Source of the DNA: Chryseobacterium sp. MYb264
GTDB taxonomy: Bacteria; Bacteroidota; Bacteroidia; Flavobacteriales; Weeksellaceae
NCBI RefSeq assembly: GCF_035974275.1
Contig: NZ_CP142422.1
Location: 5,170,368-5,234,367 of the forward strand
Direction of reading: 5' to 3'
DNA length: 64,000 bases
Below are positions 27,502-37,541 of the stretch, in pieces; positions within the stretch are counted from its first letter, which is position 1, and every line of letters begins with the position of its first letter. The notes below the pieces were generated by a model. It did not search any database and was not told the DNA's origin. It saw nothing but the letters and a program-made list of their open reading frames with translations. A program made the translations under genes and the position numbers.

Positions 27502-28353
27502 ATGGAAAAAGTAGCTTTTATCATCAATCCTTTTTCGGCGAAAAAAAACTATCAGCCGTTTTTAAACGAACTTAAAAACAAGGTTGATCGTCCTTTATAT
27601 TATATCTCAGAATCGATTCCCGGAACGGATGAGTTTATTAAAGAACATTTTGATCATACCGATATTTTTGTGGCGATTGGAGGCGATGGAACGATTTCTA
27701 CCGTAGCGAAAAGTTTAATTAATACCGATAAAATTCTGGCTATTTTTCCGGCAGGTTCAGGAAACGGATTTTCTAATGAAACCCAGTTCAGTAAAAACCT
27801 GGATGAACTTTTAGAAAAGTTAAAGGCAAAAAAATCCAGAAAGATCGATACGTTTACGGTAAATCACCGACTTTCGATCAATGTTTCAGGCACCGGATTT
27901 GACGGAAAAGTGGTCAAAGAGTTTGAAAAAACAAACCGTGGATTTAAAAATTATATTAAAGTTTCCCTGAAAACATTTTTCAATTATAAACCCATTAAGC
28001 TTAAGTTTTTTGATGAAGCTTATCAGAAGTACAACGGAAAATACCTGATGGTCAATATTGCGAACACCCGCCAGTTCGGGAATAACGCCTATATTGCGCC
28101 TCATGCAAGCAAAAGTGATGGCTTGGTAGATATGGTTTTGGTGAAAAAATTTCCGTTGACTTATTCACCGCTTTTTGCCTTCAGAATGTTCACAAAAAAA
28201 CTGAAAGAGGATGATTATATCACTTATCTTCCGGTTTCAGAGGTTGAGTTTAAGGTCAATACCAAAAACTGGCATCTCGACGGCGAATTTAATAAAATAA
28301 AATCTCCGGTTCATGTGAAAGTGCAGCCTTCGAGTTTGAATATTTTGATTTGA
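27502..28353 (+). CDS. diacylglycerol/lipid kinase family protein (YegS/BmrU type)
   Basis: An ATP-dependent lipid kinase of the DAGK catalytic family, acting on diacylglycerol or a related lipid at the inner membrane. The 283-residue sequence has INPFSAKKN near the start, the ATP-binding GGDGTISTVAKSL and PAGSGNGFSNE, and a C-terminal beta-sandwich (VPLTYSP...WHLDGEF). The start at ATG 27502 is chosen because the promoter box covers the earlier GTG. Substrate cannot be told from sequence. Confidence 0.9.
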   Translation: MEKVAFIINPFSAKKNYQPFLNELKNKVDRPLYYISESIPGTDEFIKEHFDHTDIFVAIGGDGTISTVAKSLINTDKILAIFPAGSGNGFSNETQFSKNLDELLEKLKAKKSRKIDTFTVNHRLSINVSGTGFDGKVVKEFEKTNRGFKNYIKVSLKTFFNYKPIKLKFFDEAYQKYNGKYLMVNIANTRQFGNNAYIAPHASKSDGLVDMVLVKKFPLTYSPLFAFRMFTKKLKEDDYITYLPVSEVEFKVNTKNWHLDGEFNKIKSPVHVKVQPSSLNILI

Positions 28354-28497
28354 TTACAGTAATATTTATTTAATTTAAACTGAAAATAAAGAAGTTACTC
28401 TTTGATTTAATCCAATAAAATAAAACATACAATTTGTCATTGCATAGGAATCTAAGCTCTATTTTTATCAAGAAAATTTAATATACATCACAAATCA

Positions 28498-28533
28498 AAA
28501 AACGTTATATACTTTGAAGTTTATAACGTTTTT
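28498..28533. terminator. bidirectional terminator between the lipid kinase gene and the symporter pseudogene
   Basis: Stem of 17 positions with one mismatch (28498-28514 / 28517-28533), A-run on one side and T-run on the other, between convergent genes. Confidence 0.8.
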
Positions 28534-28876
28534 GATTTTGTAATTATTTAAAGGCTAAACCTCCAACTTCTTTTCCACCTCATAAGGATGATCCAGACAA
28601 TAATGCAGCTGGTCTTTATCCAATTGTTTTTCCCAGTTGGCAACCACAACAGTCGCTACAGAATTGCCAATAACGTTGGTTAAGGCACGGCATTCACTCA
28701 TAAATTTATCGATTCCCAAAATTAAAGTCATTCCGGCAATCGGAATTTCAGGAACTACCGCGAGTGTTGCAGCTAAGGTTACAAAACCGGCGCCTGTAAC
28801 GCCTGCCGCTCCTTTAGAACTTAACATCGCTACTAAAAGCAGCATGATCTGTTTCTCAATCGGAAGATGAATATTT

Positions 28877-30345
28877 AGTCATTCCTTAAAAACCAAGTAA
28901 TATTTTGATTATCAGTTTTATGCACTTATATTTCGTAAAAAATCGTTGTAAAAAATTGCAATAAATTGTATTTTTAGGATATAAAAAGTGGCAAAATGTT
29001 AGGCAAAATAAGAGAGGATTTACAGCAGAATTTATTCAAGACCAGGCTTACGGAGCTTATTAATATGGAGCATCCGGTGGTAAAATTAGCTGGGGAGATT
29101 TCCTGGGATAAAATGGAGTCAGAGTTTGAGAAATTATTTTCAGAAAACGGAAGACCTTCTATTGCTATCCGTAAAATAGCAGGAATGCTTTTGCTCAAGG
29201 AAATGTTTAAAGAAAGTGATGAAAGTGTAATAGAGAGATGGATTGAGAATGCGTATTGGCAATATTTTACCGGAGAAACCTTTTTCCAGACAGAGCAGCC
29301 TTTCGATCCGAGCAATTTTGTACACTTCAGAAAAAGAATTGGAGATAAGGGTTTGGAATTTCTTTTGGGACAAAGCGTTTCTCTCCATCCCAAAGCCAAA
29401 ACAGAAGATGAAGTTCAGGTAGATACGACGGTTCAGGAGAAGAACATTACCTTTCCTACCGATGCCAAATTAGCAAAAAAAGTAATCGACAATTGTAGAA
29501 AAATAGCAGAAAAAGAGAGCGTTGTACAAAGACAAAGCTACAGAAGAGTGAGCAAACAATTATTGCGGGACGCTTTTTTTGGACATCATCCCAGAAGACA
29601 GAAGAAGGCAAAAATGGCGAGGAAAAAGCTCAGGACGATTGGTAAAAGAGTTCTTCGGGAATTGGAAAGAAAACTTCCTAAAGATGTTTTGAAAGGCTAC
29701 GAAGACGTTTTTAAAATTTACCTTAAAGCACTCACCCAAGAACGTACCACGAAAGATAAAATTTACAGTCTTCACGAGCCACAAGTTGCGTGTATTGCGA
29801 AAGGAAAATCGGGAAAAGCATACGAGTTTGGGACAAAAGTAGCAGTAGTAAGAGGTCGGAAAACAGGGATCATCAGCTCGGTAAAGAGATTTTCTGGCAA
29901 TCCTCACGATAGTAAAACTCTTGAAGAATCATTGGCACAGAGTGAGAGGGTAAGAAAATCCGTTGGCGGAACAAGACCTACGAAAGCCACTACAGACAGA
30001 GGATTTAAAGGAATCAAAGAAGTGGAAGGAACAGCAATTTTGCTTCCCGCAAAAAAAGAAAAAACAAAATATGGGCAACAAGTAGCCAGATTAAGATTCC
30101 GGGCAAGAGCAGCCATAGAACCTTGTATCTCTCATTTAAAAAGAAACCACTCCTTAGGATTAAACTTCCTGAAAGGAGTGGCTGGAGATATTAATAATGC
30201 ATTATTAGCAGGGATTGGATACAATTTGAAGATGAGATTGAATCAAATCAAACAACAAATTCTTCTTTGGCTCGAACTTGTTCTCCGAATCTTTTTAGGC
30301 AAATATAATTTTCAAAGTCAAAAAACAGCTTTTTAAGGAGCGACT
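28877..30345 (+). mobile_element. IS5-family insertion sequence (1469 bp), intact
   Basis: Terminal inverted repeats AGTCATTCCTTAAAAACC (left) and AGTCGCTCCTTAAAAAGC (right, inverted) match at 15 of 18 positions. A 4-base target duplication ATTT flanks it (28873-28876 and 30346-30349; TATTTA if the ends are placed one base inward). Rejoining the flanks restores the symporter reading frame across ..[13 protein letters not shown]. It contains one transposase gene. The intact ends and clean duplication suggest recent insertion. Confidence 0.92.
28996..30336 (+). CDS. IS5-family transposase (IS1478-like subgroup)
   Basis: A 446-residue DDE transposase. The N-terminal domain contains [20 protein letters not shown] and [26 protein letters not shown], typical of this IS5 branch. 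The probable catalytic triad is Asp143 (VDTTVQEKN), Asp334 (TTDRGFKG) and Glu375 ([14 protein letters not shown]). The ORF is uninterrupted and its stop lies at the edge of the right inverted repeat. The gene should be functional. Subgroup assignment is by pattern only. Confidence 0.92.
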   Translation: MLGKIREDLQQNLFKTRLTELINMEHPVVKLAGEISWDKMESEFEKLFSENGRPSIAIRKIAGMLLLKEMFKESDESVIERWIENAYWQYFTGETFFQTEQPFDPSNFVHFRKRIGDKGLEFLLGQSVSLHPKAKTEDEVQVDTTVQEKNITFPTDAKLAKKVIDNCRKIAEKESVVQRQSYRRVSKQLLRDAFFGHHPRRQKKAKMARKKLRTIGKRVLRELERKLPKDVLKGYEDVFKIYLKALTQERTTKDKIYSLHEPQVACIAKGKSGKAYEFGTKVAVVRGRKTGIISSVKRFSGNPHDSKTLEESLAQSERVRKSVGGTRPTKATTDRGFKGIKEVEGTAILLPAKKEKTKYGQQVARLRFRARAAIEPCISHLKRNHSLGLNFLKGVAGDINNALLAGIGYNLKMRLNQIKQQILLWLELVLRIFLGKYNFQSQKTAF

Positions 30346-31381
30346 ATTTAATGCCTGTGCGATAAAAAGTGAAGCCAGCGTCATGTAGATATTGGTGCCG
30401 TCAAGGTTAAAAGAATATCCGGTAGGAATTACTAGACCTACGATTGCTCTTTAGCATCCCGCTTTCTCAAGCTTTTCCATAATTCCGGGAAGGGCAGATT
30501 CTGAAGAACTGGTTCCCAATACCAAAAGAAGTTCTTCTTTGAGATAATACATCAGTTTGAAAATATTGAAACCGTTGTACCAGGCAACTGCGCCTAAGAC
30601 CAAAACAACAAAGAGGGCAGAGGTAATATAAAATGTTCCGACCAAATAGATGAGATTCAGTACAGAATGAAGTCCGTATTTTCCGATGGTAAACGCCATT
30701 GCTCCGAATGCTCCGATGGGAGCCAGCTTCATCAGCATGTGAACGATTTTAAAAACGGGGGTGGAAAGATCCTGAAGAAAATCAGTCACTTTCTGGCTTT
30801 TTTCTTTGGTTAAAACTAAAGCAGTTCCCATTAATATAGCTACCAGAAGAACCTGTAGAATATTTTCACCGACCAGCGGACTGAACAGAGTTTCAGGGAT
30901 AATATTCATGATAAATCCTGTCAATGTAGATTCATGCGCCTTTTGCTGATATTGGGAAACATCTCCTGATAACGTTGAAGGATCAATATTTAAACCATGC
31001 CCAGGCTGCAGAATATTTCCGACGACTAATCCTATAATTAAAGCCAGTGTCGAAAAGGTAATGAAGTAGATCATGGCTTTGATGGCAATTCTTCCTACCT
31101 TTTTAAGGTCGGTCATGTGGGCAATTCCCAATGTCAGAGTAATGAAGATGACCGGGGCGATGATCATTTTAACGAGTTTAATGAAGCCGTCCCCCAAAGG
31201 TTTCATTTTTTCGCCAAGTTCAGGATAAAATTTGCCTAAAAGAATTCCGGCTACAATAGCAATAATAACCTGAAAGTAAAGTTGTTGATAGATTTTTTTT
31301 GCCTTCAAAATGAAAGTTTTTATTTTTTGAAGGGCGAAAATTAAGAAAATTAACTTTAAAATATGACAAAAGTCATAAAAA

Positions 31382-31425
31382 GTTTCGGCGGAGCTGAAAG
31401 CTCCGCCGAAACGTATATTTTTTAT
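31382..31425. terminator. terminator after ggt
   Basis: 13-bp perfect GC-rich stem GTTTCGGCGGAGC / GCTCCGCCGAAAC (31382-31394 / 31400-31412), 5-base loop, with A-run before (31376-31380) and T-rich tail after, so it can act in both directions; ggt ends just to its right on the minus strand. Confidence 0.85.
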
Positions 31426-31444
31426 TACACCTAAAAGGTTTTAG

Positions 31445-33130
31445 CTATTCTACCGCCACAGAATCATCACCACGCCCGTCGGCAACGGCATGAATCGTTC
31501 CGTTTTCATCGATGGTAATGACTTCCGTTTTCCCGATATGGTCTACACGTTCAGGTTTATACCCTAGTTTTTCAAGATCTTTAATGATGTTTTCAGGGAA
31601 ATTCTTTTCATAGGTTACCGTTTCCGGCAGCCATTGATGATGAAATTTCGGAGCGTTCACCGTAATATTGGCATTCAGTTTAAAATCAACAACATTGACG
31701 ATGGACTGATATACAGAGGTGGGAATGGTTGTTCCTCCCGGAGTTCCCACGACCATATAAGGTTTTCCGTTTTTCAAAAGGATGGTCGGTGTCATGGAAG
31801 AAAGCATTCTTTTGTTGGGTTGAATAGAATTGGCTTCACCTCCAACAGCCCCGAACATGTTCGGAACACCGGGTTTGATCGAAAAGTCATCCATTTCATT
31901 GTTCAGGAAAAATCCGGCACCCGAAACGAGAACTTTACTTCCGTAATATCCGTTTAAGGTCGTCGTTACAGAAGCTGCATTTCCATCTTTATCCAATACA
32001 GAAATATGAGTGGTTTGCGTAGATTCGTTAGGTTGTTTGATAATTTTTCCCACTTCAGCACTTGGTGTTGCTTTATTGAAGCTGAAGCTTTTCCACCGGT
32101 TTTTTAAATATTCATCAGAAATCAAATAGGATGTTTTGTCTTTAATAAAGTCGGGATCTCCCATATATTCAGCACGATCGGCATAGGCTCTTCTTTCCGC
32201 TTCCACCATTATCTGAACCGCTTCTTTGGAATTTTGCTGATATTTTTCAAGGTTTTCAAAACTCGCCATTCTCAACATTTGAGCCAAAAGAACTCCGCCG
32301 CTTGAAGGCAAAGGCATCGAAACGACATTGCTTCCTTTATATTCAAATTCCAGTGCTTTTCTTTCCGCTACCTTATAGTTTTTAAGGTCTTCCAGCGTAA
32401 TAATTCCGTTTCCTCTTTTCATTTCAGCCACTAAAAGGTTGGCTGTTTTTCCTTCATAAAATCCTTTGGCGCCCTGTTTTTGAATTAATTTTAAGGTTTC
32501 AGCCAAATCTTTCTGCACCAGAATATCACCTCCTTTCCAAGGGGTATCCTTCACAAAAATAATAGGAGACTGATTGTGCTTAACAAATTTTTCCCTTTGA
32601 GAATTAAGCATATTCGCTTCAAGATCAGTAATAGCAAACCCTTTTTCAGCCAAATCAATAGCTGGCTGAATAATTTTTTCCATAGGAAGCTTACAGTATT
32701 TTAAGGTTGCATAAAATCCCGCAATACTTCCCGGAATTCCCACTGCCAGTCTTCCATTTTGAGAAAGATCGGTGTTGGCTTTCCCGTTTTTATCGATATA
32801 CATATCATGGGAAGCTTTCTTCGGAGCTGTTTCCCGGTAATCAATCGTGAATTTTTCACCATTATTTTTCACCCCAACTAAAAATCCTCCACCTCCAATA
32901 TTTCCGGCTTGAGGATACACCACCGCCAGTGCATATTGGGTCGCAACGATGGCATCATAGGCATTTCCGCCCATTTTCATCACTTTTGCTCCGGCTTCAC
33001 TTGCCAGAGGATGCGCTGATACTACCACGCCTTTATTTTTTACCTTAACTTCCTTTACAATATTGATGTCTGTGTACTGTGCTGATACCGATTGGGTTGC
33101 AAGTACCAATAGAAATATATACTTCTTCAT
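31445..33130 (-). CDS. ggt: gamma-glutamyltransferase
   Basis: Cleaves glutathione and gamma-glutamyl compounds in the periplasm. The 561-residue precursor has a signal peptide (MKKYIFLLVLATQSVSA), AKVMKMGGNAYDAIVATQYALAV, YRETAPKKA in the large subunit, and the autoprocessing site before Thr in STQTTHISVLDKDGNAAS, whose Thr becomes the N-terminal nucleophile of the small subunit. FLNNEMDDFS and SSMTPTILLKNGKP follow, matching the substrate-binding lid and oxyanion region. Divergent from tdh. Confidence 0.95.
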   Translation of the reverse strand: MKKYIFLLVLATQSVSAQYTDINIVKEVKVKNKGVVVSAHPLASEAGAKVMKMGGNAYDAIVATQYALAVVYPQAGNIGGGGFLVGVKNNGEKFTIDYRETAPKKASHDMYIDKNGKANTDLSQNGRLAVGIPGSIAGFYATLKYCKLPMEKIIQPAIDLAEKGFAITDLEANMLNSQREKFVKHNQSPIIFVKDTPWKGGDILVQKDLAETLKLIQKQGAKGFYEGKTANLLVAEMKRGNGIITLEDLKNYKVAERKALEFEYKGSNVVSMPLPSSGGVLLAQMLRMASFENLEKYQQNSKEAVQIMVEAERRAYADRAEYMGDPDFIKDKTSYLISDEYLKNRWKSFSFNKATPSAEVGKIIKQPNESTQTTHISVLDKDGNAASVTTTLNGYYGSKVLVSGAGFFLNNEMDDFSIKPGVPNMFGAVGGEANSIQPNKRMLSSMTPTILLKNGKPYMVVGTPGGTTIPTSVYQSIVNVVDFKLNANITVNAPKFHHQWLPETVTYEKNFPENIIKDLEKLGYKPERVDHIGKTEVITIDENGTIHAVADGRGDDSVAVE

Positions 33131-33185
33131 GATAAAAATTATACCCGAATTTACAATTTTGTTTTAAGATAGGAGGTAAAATATT

Positions 33186-33193
33186 TATTTTTG
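33186..33193 (+). promoter_or_regulatory. tdh promoter -7 box
   Basis: TATTTTTG, exact TAnnTTTG match, 24 bases before the ATG at 33218. Confidence 0.6.
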
Positions 33194-33217
33194 CTCAGAT
33201 CAAATAAATAGAATAAA

Positions 33218-34183
33218 ATGGAATCTTATACGGAAAGAATACTGATTACAGGTGCACTGGGCCAGATTGGCACCGAACTTACGAACAGACTTGTGGAGAT
33301 GCACGGCGCTGAAAATGTGGTTGCTTCAGGTCTTGACAGATGGCAGAAAGGGATAACTGCGGCAGGTCATTACGAAAGAATGGACGTTACCAATACTCAA
33401 CTGGTAAGACAGGTGATTAAAGACTATGAGATCACGACAGTGTATCATTTGGCTTCATTATTGTCCGGAACTTCAGAGAAGCAGCCAATTTTCGCTTGGA
33501 AATTAAATCTTGAACCTCTGCTTCATTTTTGTGAAATGGCAAAAGAAGGGCTTCTTAAAAAGATTTTCTGGCCAAGTTCAATTGCGGTTTTTGGGAAAGG
33601 AATTCCAAAGCATGATGTAGCTCAGGATGTTGTTTTAAATCCTACAACGGTGTATGGTATTTCTAAAATGGCAGGCGAGAAGTGGTGCGAATATTATTTC
33701 GACAAGCATGGAGTAGATGTAAGAAGTATCAGATATCCTGGTTTGATTTCATGGAAGACTCCGGCAGGTGGTGGAACTACCGACTACGCGGTTGAGATTT
33801 TTTATGAAGCCATTGAGGAAGGAAAGTATACAAGTTTCATTTCCGAAGATACAGGAATGCCGATGTTGTATATGGATGATGCCATCAACGCAACGTTGAA
33901 ATTAATGGAGGCTCCGGCAGAAAATCTTACGGTTCGTTCATCTTATAATTTGGGTGGAATGTCATTTACTCCAAAAGAACTGGCGGAAGAAATAAAGAAA
34001 GAAATTCCTGAATTTACGATCGATTATAAACCAGATTTCAGACAGCAGATTGCGGATTCCTGGCCAGCTTCAATTGATGATTCTGTGGCTAAAAAAGATT
34101 GGGGACTGTCTTACGATTTCGGAATTTCTGAAATGTCTAAAGATATGATCAAGAATTTGAGAGTAAAATTAGGTAAGGATTAA
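33218..34183 (+). CDS. NAD-dependent epimerase/SDR-type L-threonine 3-dehydrogenase
   Basis: The 321-residue extended short-chain dehydrogenase has the NAD motif ITGALGQIGTEL, the catalytic YGISKMAGEKW (Tyr-x-x-x-Lys) preceded by WPSSIAVFG, and RYPGLISWKTPAGGGTTDYA, a motif particular to the SDR-type threonine dehydrogenases known from flavobacteria. It would oxidise L-threonine to 2-amino-3-ketobutyrate, the first step of conversion to glycine. The zinc-dependent Tdh of E. coli is unrelated. Substrate is inferred from motif similarity; other UDP-sugar epimerases are less likely. Confidence 0.85.
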   Translation: MESYTERILITGALGQIGTELTNRLVEMHGAENVVASGLDRWQKGITAAGHYERMDVTNTQLVRQVIKDYEITTVYHLASLLSGTSEKQPIFAWKLNLEPLLHFCEMAKEGLLKKIFWPSSIAVFGKGIPKHDVAQDVVLNPTTVYGISKMAGEKWCEYYFDKHGVDVRSIRYPGLISWKTPAGGGTTDYAVEIFYEAIEEGKYTSFISEDTGMPMLYMDDAINATLKLMEAPAENLTVRSSYNLGGMSFTPKELAEEIKKEIPEFTIDYKPDFRQQIADSWPASIDDSVAKKDWGLSYDFGISEMSKDMIKNLRVKLGKD

Positions 34184-34267
34184 TTATATAAAGTAAAGAT
34201 TTAAGCATTTGCATTTTTAACATCTGATTATTAATTAAATATAAATTTTATTTAAACTTTAATTTAA

Positions 34268-35020
34268 ATGATATTATTAACTTTTAACATCGCAAATATC
34301 GAAGCCGAAACTAAAAATGGTTTTGAAATTTCTGGTGCGCAAAGGTTAAGCATCACAGAAAATAATACGAAGGCGATTCTTAGAATCTTAGATCTTCACG
34401 AAACAAAAGCCAGTTTTTTTATAGAGATTTCTATTGTCGAAAAACTGCAAAACTTAATAAAAGCAATTTCATCCAAAGGGCATGAAATTGCTTTTTATAA
34501 TAAAAACTCCAGCCTTCAGGAAATTGAAACGGCAAAGAAACTGACTCAGGATTTTTTAGAAAAACAAATTCGGGGAATTCGCCAAAAAGATTGTAAACTT
34601 CCTTTTGAAGAATTGAAATCGTTAGAATTTAATTACGTTTCCAATATCGATAATGCGAATATTCTTTTTCCTTTTAAACGTTTAAAAAGAGATACGGAAA
34701 TCAGTGAAGAAAACGGATTGAGTATTGTCCCGGAAAGTATTTCGCCATACAGTCAGTTGCCATATAATGATTTTGTGTTTCAGGTTTTGCCGACGAAGTA
34801 TTATGAGAATATGGTTTTTGAAACTTTGAAAAATGACGGCTTTGTTTTGATTTATCTTAATGTCTGGCAATTCACAGATTTCAGCACGTATCCATTTGAT
34901 ATTCCTTTTTACCGAAGACGAAATTCAGGCAAAAAAATGGAGGACAAATTAGATGCCCTCCTTGCTTGGTTCAACGAGAAGGAGATGGCTACTTCGCGTA
35001 TGAAAGATTATATTTTTTAG
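34268..35020 (+). CDS. degenerate polysaccharide deacetylase-family protein
   Basis: The 250-residue protein has the layout of a NodB-type deacetylase: a first strand ILLTFNIANIEAETKNGF, ILDLHETKASFFIE (cf. 'LLkky.vkaTFF'), SSKGHEIAFYNKNS, and a C-terminal YPFDIPFYRRRNSG. However, the metal-binding Asp of 'LTFDVEE' is Asn, and the His of 'GHEIASHGYSH' is replaced by AFYNK, so the usual D-H-H site is lost. It is probably inactive or has changed chemistry. No neighbour suggests a pathway. Confidence 0.7.
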   Translation: MILLTFNIANIEAETKNGFEISGAQRLSITENNTKAILRILDLHETKASFFIEISIVEKLQNLIKAISSKGHEIAFYNKNSSLQEIETAKKLTQDFLEKQIRGIRQKDCKLPFEELKSLEFNYVSNIDNANILFPFKRLKRDTEISEENGLSIVPESISPYSQLPYNDFVFQVLPTKYYENMVFETLKNDGFVLIYLNVWQFTDFSTYPFDIPFYRRRNSGKKMEDKLDALLAWFNEKEMATSRMKDYIF

Positions 35021-35095
35021 GTTGCAGGAATTAGGTTTTAGTTCGTAGGTTAGAAACTTTAAACTTTAAATCAAAAACTCTGAACCTTGAATTTT

Positions 35096-36301
35096 TTAAG
35101 CCAATTCAAAAAGCGTAATTTCCGGTAAAACACCAACTCTTCCCGGATATCCAAGAACCCCAAAACCTCGGTTTACATAAAGCATTTTTCCTTCGCTTTC
35201 ATAAAGATCTGCCCACTTCGGGTAACGGTACTGAACGGGTGACCATTTCACGTTTTTCAGATCCAGGCCAAACTGCATTCCGTGAGTGTGCCCTGATAAT
35301 GTCAAATGAATATCTACAGGATGTTTCTTCACCACATAATCGAAGTGAGTAGGGTCGTGGCTCATTAAAATTTTGGTGGCATCTTCAGGAACTCCTTTTA
35401 AAGCATCATCGATTCTTCCAAATTGTGGAAAGGGTTTCAATCCCCAGTTTTCAACGCCTAAAATGTATATTTTCTCACCGTTTTTCTCAATGACGCGGTG
35501 TTCGTTTCTCAGCATATCAAATCCTGCCTGTTTTTCATAATCAATCAGCGTATCAAGATTTTTCTTTTTAGCATCTGGCGAAGCCCATTCAACATAATCA
35601 GCGTAATCGTGATTTCCGAGAACCGCAAACTTGCCGTCTTTTGCTTTGATTTGAGAAAATAAAGGGATGAATGGTTTAAACTCATCCGCCACGTTATTGA
35701 CCATGTCTCCGGTGAATAAAACCAAGTCTGGCTTTTGTTCGTTGATTAAATCTATAGCGTGCTGCAGTTTGGTCGGATCGGAGAAACTTCCGCTGTGCAC
35801 ATCGGAGATCTGAACAATTTTATAACCTTTAAAGCTTTTTGGAAGGTTGTTGAAATTGATTCTCACTCTTCTCACCTTGTGACGGTATTTTCCAAAGGTA
35901 ATTCCATCAATAAACAAAGCGGAAAGAACGCCGCCCATTCCCAACCCAACCAGACTTAAAAACTTTCTTCTTTCAGGAAAGAAGTTGTTCGTCGGTCGCG
36001 TTAATCCCACTAAATAAGTTCCTGTTCTGAAAATATCGTCAATCAATAAAAACAGAACAATGAAGACCTTTGGTAAAATAAAGATCAAAAATAAAGAGAT
36101 CATGATCTGGGCTCTTACCATGCTTCGGTCGGCTCTGCTGAAATGGGAAACTTCGTACGCGAAAAATCCGTAAATAGCCAGCGAAATAACCCAATAGCCG
36201 GTTCTTATCCAGAAATTATCCGTTAAGGTGCGTATCGCCTGATAAATGTAAATTTCCAGAAGGAGAAATAATCCGGCAATGATTAAAAAATTTCTTTGCA
36301 T
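35096..36301 (-). CDS. membrane-anchored metallophosphoesterase
   Basis: The 401-residue protein has three or four N-terminal membrane helices (MQRNFLIIAGLFLLLEIYIY onwards to about 140), then a calcineurin-like phosphoesterase domain with ISDVHSGSF, FTGDMVNN, LGNHDY and LSGHTHGMQFG, the full dimetal site. Similar to YkuE/LpxH-like enzymes but the substrate is unknown. I start at 36301: the longer reading to 36325 runs into a terminator hairpin at 36316-36348. Confidence 0.9.
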   Translation of the reverse strand: MQRNFLIIAGLFLLLEIYIYQAIRTLTDNFWIRTGYWVISLAIYGFFAYEVSHFSRADRSMVRAQIMISLFLIFILPKVFIVLFLLIDDIFRTGTYLVGLTRPTNNFFPERRKFLSLVGLGMGGVLSALFIDGITFGKYRHKVRRVRINFNNLPKSFKGYKIVQISDVHSGSFSDPTKLQHAIDLINEQKPDLVLFTGDMVNNVADEFKPFIPLFSQIKAKDGKFAVLGNHDYADYVEWASPDAKKKNLDTLIDYEKQAGFDMLRNEHRVIEKNGEKIYILGVENWGLKPFPQFGRIDDALKGVPEDATKILMSHDPTHFDYVVKKHPVDIHLTLSGHTHGMQFGLDLKNVKWSPVQYRYPKWADLYESEGKMLYVNRGFGVLGYPGRVGVLPEITLFELA

Positions 36302-36315
36302 AACTTTATTTACAA

Positions 36316-36348
36316 AAAAGCACAAAAGAAGACTTCCTTTGTGCTTTT
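36316..36348 (-). terminator. terminator between the KAS III gene and the metallophosphoesterase gene
   Basis: AAAAGCACAAA / TTTGTGCTTTT stem (36316-36326 / 36338-36348) with an inner GAAG/CTTC stem; T-run in the minus direction. Confidence 0.7.
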
Positions 36349-36372
36349 ATATTTTTATTATTAAAACTAATT

Positions 36373-37440
36373 TTAAGGAAATCTGTAAACAATAGCATTG
36401 ATGTTCATTCCGGCACCTACCGAAGTCATCACAATGTTACCTTTTTCTTTAAACGTTTGACCCTCCATTTTTCCTTTAATTATTAAATCAAACATGGTAG
36501 GAATTGTCGCAACAGACGAATTTCCAAAGTCCTGGATCGTCATCGGAGAGATCGAATGGTCATAATCTTTCACGTCATATAATTTATGAAGTCTTTCGAT
36601 CATGGCATAATCCATCTTAGCATTCGCCTGGTGAATCAGAATTTTGTTGATATCTTCAATAGAAAGACCTGCATCTTCAATAGTTTCTTTAATCGCTGCA
36701 GGCACATTTTTAAGTGCGTACTCATAGATTTTTCTGCCCTGCATTCTTACGAATAAACGGGTCTGGTCAGAATCTTTATTGATTGAAGGTCCGTTGGCTA
36801 AATAATCCAGTTCCGGTCCGTTATCACAGATGGTGTTGTGAGCAATGATTCCTACGTTTTCCTGATCGGTAGCCTGTACCACAACCGCTCCGGCTCCGTC
36901 TGCAAAGATCATTCTGTTTCTGTCGTGCGGGTCTGTTACTCTGCTTAATGTTTCAGCACCAATTACCAGTATTGTTTTTGCTACTTTCGCTTTAATTAAA
37001 TTATCAGCCAAAATCATAGCTTCCACCCAACCCGGACATCCGAAAAGCATATCATAAGTGATACATTTTCTGTTTCTGATGCCTAATTTATTCTTTACTC
37101 TCGCCGCCATCGTCGGCATAAAGTCTGCATATCCGTTTACGGTCACTTCACCGAAATTACTTGCGTAGATAATATAATCAAGTTCTTCCTGATCTACATT
37201 TGCATCTGCAATAGCCAATTTTGCAGCTTCGTAACCGATTTGTGAGTTTGAAAGATCATCTTCTATGAATCTCCTGTTCTCTATTTCTGTGATCTCAACA
37301 AATTTTGAAATAGTTTCCTCAGCAGGTTTGTCAATCTTCACTCCGTCTTCTGTATAAAACTCTGAATCTAAGAAAAAGTCTCTACCTATTATTCTGTTGG
37401 GAAGGTAAGATCCAGAACCAATAATGATCGTATTCGGCAT
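36373..37440 (-). CDS. 3-oxoacyl-ACP synthase III family protein (KAS III-like)
   Basis: The 355-residue thiolase-fold enzyme has the active-site Cys in LFGCPGWVEAM, the His in ILIHQANAKMD and the Asn in DFGNSSVATIP, as in FabH. It is about 35 residues longer than FabH, with an N-terminal insertion (DFFLDSEFYTEDGVKIDKPAEE). Such paralogues in Bacteroidota initiate special fatty acids or aryl polyenes (flexirubin-type pigments). The neighbourhood here has no pigment gene, so the substrate remains open. Confidence 0.85.
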   Translation of the reverse strand: MPNTIIIGSGSYLPNRIIGRDFFLDSEFYTEDGVKIDKPAEETISKFVEITEIENRRFIEDDLSNSQIGYEAAKLAIADANVDQEELDYIIYASNFGEVTVNGYADFMPTMAARVKNKLGIRNRKCITYDMLFGCPGWVEAMILADNLIKAKVAKTILVIGAETLSRVTDPHDRNRMIFADGAGAVVVQATDQENVGIIAHNTICDNGPELDYLANGPSINKDSDQTRLFVRMQGRKIYEYALKNVPAAIKETIEDAGLSIEDINKILIHQANAKMDYAMIERLHKLYDVKDYDHSISPMTIQDFGNSSVATIPTMFDLIIKGKMEGQTFKEKGNIVMTSVGAGMNINAIVYRFP

Positions 37441-37511
37441 TCGTTTAAATGATTTTTTTAAAGTTGCAAAGTTAATAATTAATATTAATAACGAAGAATT
37501 AAAAATATTAT

Positions 37512-37519
37512 TAAATTTG
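37512..37519 (+). promoter_or_regulatory. promoter -7 box for the 37,542-39,632 gene run
   Basis: TAAATTTG, exact TAnnTTTG match, 22 bases before the ATG at 37542. Confidence 0.6.
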
Positions 37520-37541
37520 CAAAAAATGTACTTTACCGTCT

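Larger units (their letters stand above)
28555..31308 (-). pseudogene. dicarboxylate/amino acid:cation symporter (DAACS family), broken by a stop and an IS element
   Basis: Read from 31308 down, the gene is a normal sodium:dicarboxylate/glutamate symporter (start [29 protein letters not shown] = the first re-entrant loop). After ..KLEKAGC comes a TAA (30451-30453) where family members have Ser/Ala/Lys (TCA to TAA would explain it). The same frame then resumes with [21 protein letters not shown], the second signature, until the IS5-family element at 30345. The C-terminal part continues on the other side (28876 to 28555, ..[20 protein letters not shown]). Without the IS and its duplication the gene would be 427 codons, normal length. 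Two independent lesions make it a clear pseudogene. Confidence 0.93.
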
